DNA of 64,000 nt from G963663495 sp963663495 (GTDB lineage Bacteria; Bacteroidota; Rhodothermia; Rhodothermales; Bin80): the NCBI GenBank assembly GCA_963663495.1, contig OY760427.1, positions 2,418,001-2,482,000 of the forward strand. Direction: 5' to 3'. Below are positions 1 through 8,915 of the stretch, one piece after another. Made by a program: the position numbers and the translations under genes. The notes beneath the pieces are model-generated. The model made no database searches. It worked only from the letters and a program-made list of their open reading frames with translations, and was not told the origin of the DNA. Position 1 is the stretch's first letter; each line of letters opens with the position of its first letter.

Positions 1-300
1 GCTTGCGGCGCCTCATTTGGAGGGTGATCAGCCGTCGGACGAATGCTACCACGAACTGCGCTACCGTGCAAAGTGCTGGTCCGTAGAGCGTCGTGTGGTG
101 CTCGTGGTTGTTCCGGTGCCGGGAGAGCTTTTTCCGCGGCATTTCTATCTGATCACCGATCTGGATGTAGAAGCCTATCCGGCAGAGCAGCTTGTGAATC
201 TGTACAGGAAGAGAGGAAAGGCGGAAAAGCACTTCGGGGAGCTGAATGCGGCTTGCTCCATGGCGCTGTCGTCGGTTCTCCGTCCGAAGACACACTATAA

Positions 301-2612
301 CCTAACTTCGCCATCCAGTCAGGAAAAAACGCTGAGTTCCGTCTCCAATTCTCTCGTTTTTCCCTCCTAATAGGGCTATTTCGGCTAAATTCGGCGTTTT
401 TCGACCTTTCTTGGCCGACTTTTTTGGAAAAGACAATGTGGTGCTATAGAGGTGTGGACGGGAACCTCCCCCCAAACACCCCGGTACCTTACCCCGTACC
501 AATTCCACACCCCGATCATGTTTATCCGAAACCGACCCTACAAACGTAAAGACGGTAAAAAATGCAACAGCTTTGTCCTCATCGAATCCTATCGCAAAAA
601 CGATACCTCCACACACCGCACCCTCCTTAATCTCGGCCCGAACTTCAACATCCCCCGCAGTCTGTGGGGGGAGCTGACCCATTGCGTTACTGCCCGACTC
701 AAAGGGAAAGCTATCCTCCCTTTCCAGAATGATGAAGCCTTTCTCAATGCGGTCGACGACATCGTTGCACATCTCGAAAGCAAGGGCTACGACATCCATC
801 GCACATCCCATCAGCAACACCTCATCGATCCAGAGAAAACAACCCATCCCGATTCCCGGACCGTCGGCGGAGAACGACTGATCCTTCAGACATTGGAACA
901 GCTCGGACTGGCTGTACTGCTACGTTCGCTCAACTTCTGCGAGAAACACGTCAAGCTCTGCTGTGCGCTGATCGTCGGACGTATGCTCCACCCGGGCAGT
1001 GAACGAGAAACGCATAAATGGCTGTGTAAAACCTCCAGTGTTCTGCAGCTTCTGGATTTGGAACCCCCGGAGTCTCAACACCCTCTATCGTTGCACTGAT
1101 CTGATCCATAAGCATATGGATCAGATCCTGGAGAAACTCTTTGGCATTACCAAAGCGGTATTGCAGTTTGAAGAAACGATCGTCTTTTATGATTTAACCA
1201 ATACCTATTACCACGGCAAGAAGAAAGGGAAGTTGTTGTCGCATGGGCGCAGCAAGGAGAAGCGCAGTGATTGTCCGTTGGTTACGCTGGCGCTCACCCT
1301 GGATGGTTCGGGGTTCCCCCGCAATGTGCAGATCCTGCCGGGCAATGCAGGGGAACCGGCAACGCTCAAAGAGGCGATTGAGAAACTAAACGGTGCTACG
1401 CCCACAGTGATTATGGACTCCGGCATTGCGACGGAGCAGAATCTGCAGTACCTGAAAGAACAGGGACTGAATTGGATCACCGTGGAGCGTTCCAAAGCCC
1501 CTCCAGTCCCCGAAAACAAGCCGGATCAACAGTTTACGACCGCCGGGGGAGTCAAGATCAAAGCCTGGAAGATCACCAAAAAGGAAAAAGATGTTGAAGA
1601 TAATGCGGAACTGCGCGTGTTTGTACACAGTGAGGCTAAGCAGGCTAAGGAGGATCAGATCCTTGAAACCCAATGCAAGAAGTTTGTGAAGGCGCTCACT
1701 ACACTACATGAGGGACTCTCGAAACCCGGGTACTTGAAGAACTATGAAAAGGTCACGATAAAGGTTGGTCGTCTGAAGGAAAAGTACAAGAAGGTCTCAC
1801 ACCTGTATGAGGTAGAGGTCAGCAAAAAGGAGGGCACCAAGCATGCAGCATCCGTTACGGTGACCCGGCGTGCTTCGCATGCGCGTCGCACCCAGGCCAG
1901 CGGAGGGTATGTGCTTCGGACCAGTCATACCGGATGGTCGGTGGAAACGGTTGCACGAACCTACTGGCGACTTACAGAGATTGAGCGCACATTCAGAGTC
2001 ATGAAATCGGACCTCGGTCTACGGCCCATCTACCACAGCAGAGATGACCGCATTGAAGGACATCTGTTCATCACGGTACTGGCTTATCATGCTGCCCATC
2101 TGGTTCGCACCAGACTCAAGGAACACGGGATTCATGATAGTTGGGCGACGATCCGAGACAGGTTGAACAGGATTCGTCGGATTACGACCAAGATGGTTAA
2201 GAACCAATATCGGTACCTGATCACGGAGGCGGATCAGGATCTGCCTCCGTGTATGGTAAAGTTCTTTGCGGTACTGGGATACGTGTATGATCCAGATGCG
2301 ACCCGCACCGTGACCGAGCATGTGGAGGAAGCGAGTGCACCGGTGAGCCAGAAGCCTCCAGACTCATGACGTATGGTCCCTTCACAACGGTTGAGATAGC
2401 GTACTCCAGATGGAGCCACCAGAGCTACGTCCGATGGAAACGATCCGGGATAGATCGCGGCAAAACACCAGGCAAAAGGGACTCAAACCACCCTAAACCA
2501 ACTCCAACCGATCCGGTAAATCTCACCATCCACTGCTCCTGAAAAAAACGGTCCAAATATGGCCACGGGAGAATTCCGTAGGTTAGTAGCACTACGAAAT
2601 GGCGAACTTAGG
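301..2612 (+). mobile_element. IS1634-like (IS4 superfamily) insertion sequence
   Basis: This complete 2312-bp element is inserted in IS1380 copy A. The ends are imperfect inverted repeats: CCTAACTTCGCCATCC on the left and, read inwards from the right, CCTAAGTTCGCCATTT. It is flanked by a 4-bp direct repeat ATAA (297-300 and 2613-2616). The uninterrupted IS1380 copies have a single ATAA there, which proves the boundaries. It carries one transposase gene broken by a frameshift. About 240 bases of non-coding right-end sequence follow the gene; a fragment of the same right end recurs at 35976-36105. Confidence 0.87.
518..2369 (+). pseudogene. IS1634-like transposase with frameshift
   Basis: This is a DDE transposase in two frames. 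The first part starts at ATG 518 (MFIRNRPYKRKDGKKCNSF) and runs in frame to about 1050. The remainder continues one frame later to a stop at 2367-2369. The switch occurs at a run of five C in GGAACCCCCGG near 1060-1070. Visible DDE elements are VFYDLTNTYY (first Asp), TVIMDSGIAT (second Asp) and IERTFRVMKSDLGLRPIYH (Glu region), followed by the GHLFITVLAYH segment typical of IS1634 proteins. Rejoined it would be about 617 residues, normal for the family. The shift could be a real mutation, a sequencing slip in the C run, or less likely a programmed frameshift. Confidence 0.8.
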
Positions 2613-2641
2613 ATAAGGGCCGGCCTGTAGTGCGGGTGCCT

Positions 2642-2836
2642 GATGAGTCGGAGCAGGATGAGTCGGAACAGGATGGGTCGGAACAGGATGGGTCGGAACA
2701 GGATGAGTCGGAACAGGATGAGTCGGAACAGGATGAGTCGGAACAGGATGAGTCGGAACAGGATGAGTCGGAACAGGATGAGTCGGAACAGGATGAGTCG
2801 GAACAGGATGAGTCGGAACAGGATGGGTCGGAACAG
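2642..2836 (+). repeat. 15-bp coding minisatellite, 13 units
   Basis: Thirteen tandem units of GATGAGTCGGAACAG, with GATGGGTCGGAACAG variants at units 3, 4 and 13, encode (DESEQ/DGSEQ)n inside the IS1380 transposase. Copy C at 15917-16111 also has 13 units but in a different order of variants. Copy B at about 8275 has one. Confidence 0.95.
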
Positions 2837-3125
2837 GATGCCGAGATCCGAGCCGAGAACGAGGTCCTGCTACAGGTATACCTTCTAACTTATCAGCTCA
2901 TGCATGTGGGGCGCTGCCTTATGCGGGAGCCTGACGAATCCCAGATAAGTCTGAGCACCTATCGCGAGCGTGTACTCAAGGTGGGGGCCCGCTTCGTACA
3001 ACACGCGCGCAACATCGTTATCCACATTGCCGCCAGCGCAGATGCTGCATGGGAGCAATTTTGGCGACGTTATTGTCAACTCACATGGATCACGCTTCCC
3101 ATGAAGAGCTAGCTAAGTCATATTT

Positions 3126-3152
3126 GCGCCTGCGCTTCGACACCGCAGGCGC
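3126..3152. terminator. hairpin just after IS1380 transposase stop
   Basis: The perfect 9-bp stem GCGCCTGCG / CGCAGGCGC with a 9-base loop lies 13 bases after the transposase stop codon. It is conserved in the other copies, with one G:T wobble in copy B. There is no T-tract, so it may be a weak terminator or an mRNA-stabilising or insulating structure of the IS. Confidence 0.5.
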
Positions 3153-3378
3153 CCAACGCGGAAAGCGGAAAGAGAAGGTAGGCAGAGGTGTGTCTACCCG
3201 ACAGACGTCTTCCCAAAATCTCGGTAATGTGACCGCTATCGAGTCGGGAAAAGGGCCTAAACTGGTGTTTTCAGCCCCTCTCATGGTCGTCCCTACGCAT
3301 GAACAATGCACAATCGGTCCTGCAGGTACCGAAACAGCACTTTTAGACCCGAACAGGGTACATCATGAATATTGCAGG

Positions 3379-3802
3379 CCGAAACAGCCGCATCAAGGAC
3401 GTGTGGGACATCGCGGCGCTGGCCACCGACTTCTCCTTCGAAGGCCCCGCGCTGCAACTGGCCGTGCGGGCCACGCTGCTAGAGCGAGAAGCCTTGAAGG
3501 GGACCGATGTGGCCGCCCTCGGGCCGACCTACTACGACGAACCGGACCGCCAGGCGATGTGGTCGCGGTTTCGACGCCAGATCGAGGTTCAGGACTACGA
3601 GCCGAACTCGCTTGCCGAAGCCGGAGCGGTAGTTCGCGCGTTTCTGATGCCGGTGTGGAATAGCATTCTCCGTGAGGAGCCCTTCTTGAAGCCATCCCAA
3701 ACCAGTAAATTATGCCCATCTCAAATCGATCCTTCGCGTATAAGAATCACCAACTCTGCAACCATGCCGGGCAGCGCGCCCCGACACGGTTGTTTGTGGT
3801 AA
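3379..3802 (+). pseudogene. AbiEii/AbiGii-type nucleotidyltransferase toxin, C-terminal fragment
   Basis: From the right edge of IS1380 copy A, an open frame encodes a sequence beginning RNSRIKDVWDIAALATDF and continuing through an AVRATLLERE segment and a PVWNSIL end. These resemble the C-terminal helical half of AbiEii/AbiGii nucleotidyltransferase toxins, where an NSRxKDxxD motif is followed by a short four-helix region. The nucleotidyltransferase core is missing, replaced by the IS end. The only available ATG (3365) lies in the IS terminus, so any product would be a fragment. Homology seems to stop near 3700 and the last 30 or so residues look random. The fragment sits 13 bases before the ATPase gene, which suggests it was part of a defence island. 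Confidence 0.6.
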
Positions 3803-3815
3803 GTTACCCTCACTC

Positions 3816-4949
3816 ATGAAGCTCCTAACACTTCACGCCAAACACTACCGCAGCCTTCTTGATCAGACTATCGATCTGAGCGATTTCAATCTATTCATCG
3901 GCTCTAATGCTGCAGGAAAGAGCACTATCCTCGACGCGCTCCGTTTCTTGAGTGAAGCCGTGCAGGCGCGCGATTTTAGGGAACCGGTATTCACGCGGGG
4001 CGGCTTTATCCACATGGCATGGAAGGGAACGGGTTCGCAGCAGAAGATTAAATTGAAGGTCCTCCTCGAAAACAATGGCAGAAGGTTCGAATGGGAACTC
4101 CATCTCGTACGGCGCAGAATCGGATTTTACACTGACGAATATGTCTCTGAACTGCATGATGACCGTCCGCCAGAGCGTCTGCTAGTGGCCGAGAATGGTC
4201 GCGGCTGGTGGTGGTCTGGAGAACAAGGCAAAGTCGCGCTGGAACAGGGGCCAACGTCATGCGCTCTGACCGCAGCAGCTGCCGATGCGTCCTTTCGGGC
4301 ACGCGACGTGGAGAAGTTCATCAGCCGGTGGGGATTCTTCGATCCCCATCCGTTTTTACTCCGTCGCGATTGGTCGGGACTAGATTCAGCGCGGTTCGAC
4401 CACTACGGCCGCAATCTAGGCGGGACGCTGCATGCGCTCAACGCTGATTCCCCTGAGACATTCAAGAACATCGTCGAAACGACACGTTCGATTCTCGGAC
4501 TTCCCGTGAACATAGAACCACGAGAATCCGAGGATCGCTTCTATTTTGTCCAGAAGGAACCGGGGCTTGAGTGGCCGGTGCACCAGATGGGAGCATCCAG
4601 TGGAACGTTACGCGTGCTGGCGCTAATGACAGCGTTGCACTCGAAGCCCAATACTAATCTGATCGGAATCGAGGAACCTGAGAATTACATCCATCCGACA
4701 GCGTTGTCCGCCCTCATGGATCACCTTCAAAGTGAGTGTCATCGAGTTCAATTTCTAGTGACGACTCACTCTCCACTGCTACTTGATTTCCTGAATAAAC
4801 CGGAAGCGGTTCGCGTCGTCCGGCGCGACGGGCAGAAGGGCACAGCAGTCTTGAGACAGGAGAATCCGGAAAGCGTACGCCGGGCCTTGAACGAATCCGG
4901 ATTCGGTCTCGGAGAATTCTACGAAACGAAGGGATTCGGCAGCAACTAG
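3816..4949 (+). CDS. AAA/ABC-type ATPase of the OLD/RecF-like class
   Basis: This is a 377-residue soluble ABC-class ATPase. It opens with a RecF/OLD-like N-terminus (MKLLTLHAKHYRSLLDQT) and a Walker A GSNAAGKST at about residues 29-37. A signature-like segment GASSGTLRVLAL lies near residue 262, followed by Walker B GIEEPENYIHP and an H-loop TTHSPLLLDF. There is no coiled coil long enough for an SMC protein and no fused Toprim domain. The next gene starts 3 bases after the stop and encodes a Toprim-like protein, so the two are surely co-transcribed. In OLD, Gabija and PARIS defence systems an ATPase of this kind works with a Toprim nuclease. A role in phage or plasmid defence is therefore likely but inferred. 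Confidence 0.82.
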   Translation: MKLLTLHAKHYRSLLDQTIDLSDFNLFIGSNAAGKSTILDALRFLSEAVQARDFREPVFTRGGFIHMAWKGTGSQQKIKLKVLLENNGRRFEWELHLVRRRIGFYTDEYVSELHDDRPPERLLVAENGRGWWWSGEQGKVALEQGPTSCALTAAAADASFRARDVEKFISRWGFFDPHPFLLRRDWSGLDSARFDHYGRNLGGTLHALNADSPETFKNIVETTRSILGLPVNIEPRESEDRFYFVQKEPGLEWPVHQMGASSGTLRVLALMTALHSKPNTNLIGIEEPENYIHPTALSALMDHLQSECHRVQFLVTTHSPLLLDFLNKPEAVRVVRRDGQKGTAVLRQENPESVRRALNESGFGLGEFYETKGFGSN

Positions 4950-4952
4950 AAA

Positions 4953-5573
4953 ATGGGTAAACGCGTCATCCTTATAGCATCGGGCGAAACCGAGCGTCGG
5001 GCGTTGCCTCACTTGGTGCAACCTCTGCGGGATCATGGTGTCATCGTAGACGACGTGCGCATACCACCGCGTAACAAGGTGCTCAACCTGACGATGGCAG
5101 AAAAACTCATCAAGTCGGCATGGTATGAAAACCTGCATGCGCCACCTGCCAAGTTCGTCATGGTCATGGATCTCGATGGCTCGAAGCCCGATGAAATACT
5201 GGGACCGATTCGCAAACGACTCTCCGACAGGCTAGGCCAGGTCAAGGCGCAAGTACTATATGCGTACGCACAACAACACCTGGAAGCGTGGTACTTCGCC
5301 GACGCCGCGAATCTCCGAAAATACTTATGTCGAAACCTTGGGCGCGTGGACACATCGAAACCGGACAAGATCTGCAATCCGAAGCTTCACCTAAAGCAGT
5401 TGCTCGAAAAACGCGTCTATACGGCCCGGATCTCTGAAGAGATCGCAAAGAATCTGGACACCAAGACGATCGCTGGACGAAGTCCCAGTTTCAAAAACTT
5501 CGTCGATGCGATCATGAACGGCGACTCCGCCGAATCTTTCGAAAACTCATTGAGCGGTTCTCCTTCTGATTAG
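4953..5573 (+). CDS. DUF4276-like Toprim-fold protein, partner of the ATPase
   Basis: This is a 206-residue soluble protein. Near the N-terminus it has a conserved acidic motif ASGETERRALPHLV, like the glutamate motif that opens Toprim domains. Around residue 70 it has VMDLDGSKP, like the Toprim DxD motif. It then has YAQQHLEAWYFAD, a signature of DUF4276-type proteins. Length and order of motifs fit a stand-alone Toprim nuclease-like domain. It follows the ATPase gene by 3 bases. I infer that it is the effector of a split OLD/PARIS-like defence pair. Assignment to DUF4276 rests on motif resemblance only. No signal peptide or membrane segment is visible. Confidence 0.68.
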   Translation: MGKRVILIASGETERRALPHLVQPLRDHGVIVDDVRIPPRNKVLNLTMAEKLIKSAWYENLHAPPAKFVMVMDLDGSKPDEILGPIRKRLSDRLGQVKAQVLYAYAQQHLEAWYFADAANLRKYLCRNLGRVDTSKPDKICNPKLHLKQLLEKRVYTARISEEIAKNLDTKTIAGRSPSFKNFVDAIMNGDSAESFENSLSGSPSD

Positions 5574-5716
5574 ACTGGATCGAAGAAAAATTAACCAGGA
5601 GTTCAGCGAGACACAGTCGCCGAGATTGTGGAAGTCATTCGGGCCGCGGGATTTGTTCAATAGCCCGTGGCAAAAGTCCGGGAAACAACGCCAGACCACC
5701 GACATAACGTGACACA

Positions 5717-6945
5717 ATGGCGATGGGAAAGAAGGCACCCTCGAGACGGCAACGAGGGATGCGAGTGGCGACGCAGAGGCTGCCGCGGAGTCCGGGGCAG
5801 CCTTTCTATGAGCGATTGAATCAGGTCCTAGGGAAAGCCGGTTTCGACGCCTTCGTGGAAGGGCTGTGCGCCCGGTTTTACGCCGACGCGTGTCGGACGG
5901 CCGAGTCTGCGGCCCGGACGATACTTCTGGATGCTGTTGGTCTGGTACTTCGAGGGACTGAACTTGGAACGGACCATCGCCAGGCGAGTGGCAGATTCGA
6001 TGAGCCTGCGCGCATTTCTGGACTTGGAACCGGAGGAGACGCCGCCGAATCACTCGACCTTGTCGCGTACACGGTGAAGGATCGATGTGGAGGCGCACCG
6101 TGAGTTTTTCGCCTGTGTGCTAGCACGTTAGACCGCATTTGGCGGAAGCGGGATTGGTGAGGGGGAAGACGATCGGGATCGACGCCACAATGTTGGAGGC
6201 GAGCGCAGCGATGCGCAGCCTGGTGCACCTGGACATGGGACAAGACTTTGAGACCTTCGTGAAGGGACTTGCAAAAAGCTCGGGAGTCCCGACACCGACC
6301 CACAAGAAATTGGTTCGGTTCGACCGCAAGCGCAATAAAAGGACGAACAACCGTGAGTGGGTGAATCCACAAGACCCGGAGGCGAAGAGTACGAAGCTCG
6401 AGGACGGGCGGACTTGTCTGGGATACAAGGTGAACGAGGCGGTGGGGGCGGTGACGGAGGAGCTGGGAGACACCCAGACGATGGGAGACACTCTCCAGAT
6501 GGCCCGCGAGGAAATGAAGGCAGTCGGGTCGGGAGCCCAGCTCCGGGAAGTGGTGACGGATCAGGGATACCACAGCATCCAGACAGTTCTGGAATTGAAG
6601 GACCTGGGTTTGCGGGGGTATCTGTCGGAACCAGATTAGGGTCGGCGCAACTGGAAGGGGAAGAACCGGAAGTATCAGATGCCGGTTTACGTCAATCGGA
6701 GACGGATTCGGGGACGGCGGTTACAGCGGCAGCGAAGCGAGTTGGTGGAGCGGCCGTTCGCGCACCAGTTCACGACGGGAGGGCTGCGTCGGATCGTCGT
6801 GCGGGGCCACGCCAACGTGCGCATGCGATTGCTGATCCACATGTGCGGATTCATCCTGGGAATGCTGGTGCGTCACCTGCCAGGGGGCGGGACACCCCGA
6901 AGTCTGCAGGGGCGGGGAGTTGATGCCCTTATGTGCGTGGATTGG
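5717..6945 (+). pseudogene. IS1182-like transposase, frameshifted and with a nonsense codon
   Basis: This is a decayed DDE transposase. The N-terminal part starts at 5717. Near 5895 the homologous reading moves to another frame (LLVWYFEGLNLERTIARR, then LEPEETPPNHSTLSRTR), and by 6139 it is in a third frame (AGLVRGKTIGIDATMLEAS with the first Asp). VVTDQGYHSIQTV carries the second Asp. A TAG at 6637-6639 interrupts the frame, which then continues with the glutamate region VERPFAHQFTTGGLRR and a final IHMCGFILGMLVRHL helix. At least two frameshifts and one stop make it inactive. I could not find its inverted repeats. Its downstream end lies about 30 bases before IS1380 copy B. Confidence 0.75.
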
Positions 6946-6975
6946 CGATTTGTTCAGCCAAGCCACTGGTGTCAA

Positions 6976-8830
6976 CCTCCCTTATTCATGAGGGAGTTAA
7001 GTGGCGGGGAATCGTCGTTTAATATTATGGTGTAATATGTTAACTATACACGGTTTGAATGGGATCCTGTGCGACGCTCAAACGTTCAGAAACCCCAATA
7101 CCCATTCACCCTGTAACACACCCGATGCAAGATCCCAAATCCAACCTTCTGTTCGCTTGCCAGTTCAATAAATCCGTTAAAGTTGTACGCTCCAAGACCG
7201 ATAATCTAACATCGGATGCCGGCGTCATTCCTATGCGCCTGCTCATGGTGATCAGCACCTTGGCATGCCGACTCGCTTCCGTGCTTAAGGACAATCGGTC
7301 CCAAGCTCGGATTACGCATAGCCTTGAGGAGTTAGTGCGGCAGTTACTGCTGCAACATGTGCAGGGGTGGGGACGTCAGTCAGATGCGGACAAGCTTCGA
7401 AGGGACCCCGCCATGCGCGTGGCCACTTCTTCCAAAAGGGGTATGAGGGCATTACAGGACGATAGGTCCCTGGCATCCCAGCCAACCATGTCTCGCTTCG
7501 TGCACATGTTGGCCGGGAAAAAGAATTTCAAGAAGTTGCGCCTTTTTGTAGAGACATTCGCCATGGAGCACCTGCTGCAGCGTGGTGGCGGGAAGCGCCG
7601 CCCCGAGGTGGTCTTTGATGTGGACGGTGTACCGGTAGATACGCATGGCAAGCAGCAGGGCAGCAAGTGGAACGGATATTACAAGCGCACCATCTTTCTG
7701 CCCCTTATCGCCATATGCGGTGAGTCGGGCGACATGTTGGGGGCGGAATTGCGAGGGGGCACGCAGAATGTGGTGAAGGACTGCTACGGTTTCATTCGAC
7801 GCATTGGGCTGGCATTGCGTTAACATGTGGCCGACAAGGTCATTGTCCGATTGGACGCAGGCTTCAACAGTGGAGAGTTATGTGATAAGCTGGAGAACGA
7901 CCGTATCGGCTACGTGATGCGTCTGAAAGGAAACGATGTGATTGACGGGCTTGCGGCGCCTCATTTGGAGGGTGATCAGCCGTCGGACGAATGCTACCAC
8001 GAACTGCGCTACCGTGCAAAGTGCTGGTCCGTAGAGCGTCGTGTGGTGCTCGTGGTTGTTCCGGTGCCGGGAGAGCTTTTTCCGCGGCATTTCTATCTGA
8101 TCACCGATCTGGATGTAGAAGCCTATCCGGCAGAGCAGCTTGTGAATCTGTACCGGAAGAGAGGAAAGGCGGAAAAGCACTTCGGGGAGCTGAATGCGGC
8201 TTGCTCCATGGCGCTGTCGTCGATTCCCCGTCCGAAGACACACTATAAGGGCCGGCCTGTAGTGCGGGAGCCTGATGAGTCGGAACAGGATGCCGAGATC
8301 CGAGCCGAGAACGAGGTCCTGCTACAGGTATACCTTCTAACGTATCAGCTCATGCATGTGGGGCGCTGCCTTATGCGGGAGCCTGACGAATCCCAGATAA
8401 GTCTGAGCACCTATCGCGAGCGTGTACTCAAGGTGGGGGCCCGCTTCGTACAACACGCGCGCAACATCGTTATCCACATTGCCGCCAGCGCAGATGCTGC
8501 ATGGGAGCAATTTTGGCGACGTTATTGTCAACTCACATGGATCACGCTTCCCTTGAAGAGCTAGCCAAGTCAAATTTGTGCCTGCGCTCCGACACCGCAG
8601 GCGCCCAACGCGGAAAGCGGAAAGAGAAGGTAGGCAGAGGTGTGTCTACCCGACAGACGTCTGCCCAAAATCTCGGTAATGTGACCGCTATCGTGTCGGG
8701 AAAAGGGCCTAAACTGGTGTTTTCAGCCCCTCTCATGGTCGTCCCTACGCATGAACAACGCACAATCGGTCCTGCAGGTACCGAAACAGCACTTTTAGAC
8801 CCGAACAGGGTACATCATGAATATTGCAGG
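6976..8830 (+). mobile_element. IS1380-family element copy B (complete, 1855 bp)
   Basis: The left end is CCTCCCTTATTCATGA and the right end, read inwards, CCTGCAATATTCATGA, a 16-bp near-perfect inverted repeat. The copy is exactly 180 bp shorter than copy C, which equals 12 units of the 15-bp minisatellite. The flanks (GTCAA on the left, TCTAT on the right) do not form a target duplication, so one side has probably been rearranged since insertion. Confidence 0.9.
7059..8564 (+). pseudogene. IS1380-family transposase, copy B, nonsense mutation
   Basis: This gene has the same length and frame as the intact transposase of copy C apart from two differences. Codon 255 is TAA (7821-7823) where copy C has GAA, in the segment LALR-E-HVADKVIV, so translation stops after 254 residues. 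The acidic DESEQ tract is reduced to a single unit. The DDE elements are otherwise present: VFDVDGVPVDTHGKQ, VRLDAGFNSGELCDKL and NLYRKRGKAEKHFGEL. The TAA lies between the first and second catalytic regions, so the copy should be inactive unless the stop is read through. The likely true start is an internal ATG at 7125 (MQDPKSNLLFACQ). Confidence 0.88.
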
Positions 8831-8915
8831 TCTATGCGCAACATAGAACCTACCGAGCATTTGAAGAGTTCGCCTGTGGATACGCATTGCTTTCTGGTTC
8901 CGCCTATCAAGATAT

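Larger units (their letters stand above)
1..3112 (+). pseudogene. IS1380-family transposase, copy A, split by another IS
   Basis: This is the C-terminal part of a DDE transposase identical in layout to the intact 561-residue protein at 15641-17326. Bases 1-300 encode the stretch carrying the catalytic-glutamate region (NLYRKRGKAEKHFGEL). The reading frame resumes at 2617 after the inserted IS1634-like element and runs to a stop at 3110-3112. Removing the insert together with one copy of the 4-bp target duplication ATAA rejoins the frame exactly. The resumed part opens with thirteen tandem copies of a five-residue acidic motif (DESEQ or DGSEQ). The interruption makes this copy non-functional, but its sequence is otherwise close to copy C. 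Confidence 0.87.
1..3378 (+). mobile_element. IS1380-family element copy A, left end outside window, interrupted
   Basis: This is the right part of an IS1380-family insertion sequence that also occurs at 6976-8830 and, inverted, at 15375-17409. The window begins inside its transposase gene. The element ends at 3378 with the terminal sequence CATGAATATTGCAGG, the same right end as the other two copies. It is split by an IS1634-like element at 301-2612. Its right junction lies inside an AbiEii-like gene, which it truncates. About 265 bases of non-coding sequence follow the transposase stop, including a strong hairpin at 3126-3152. Confidence 0.88.

Noticed and set aside
2642..2836. Regular short repeats, possible CRISPR array
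   Set aside because: The 15-bp units are contiguous, have no spacers and stay in frame inside a transposase gene.
6971..8835. Target duplication for IS1380 copy B
   Set aside because: The flanking pentamers GTCAA and TCTAT do not match; one flank must have been altered.
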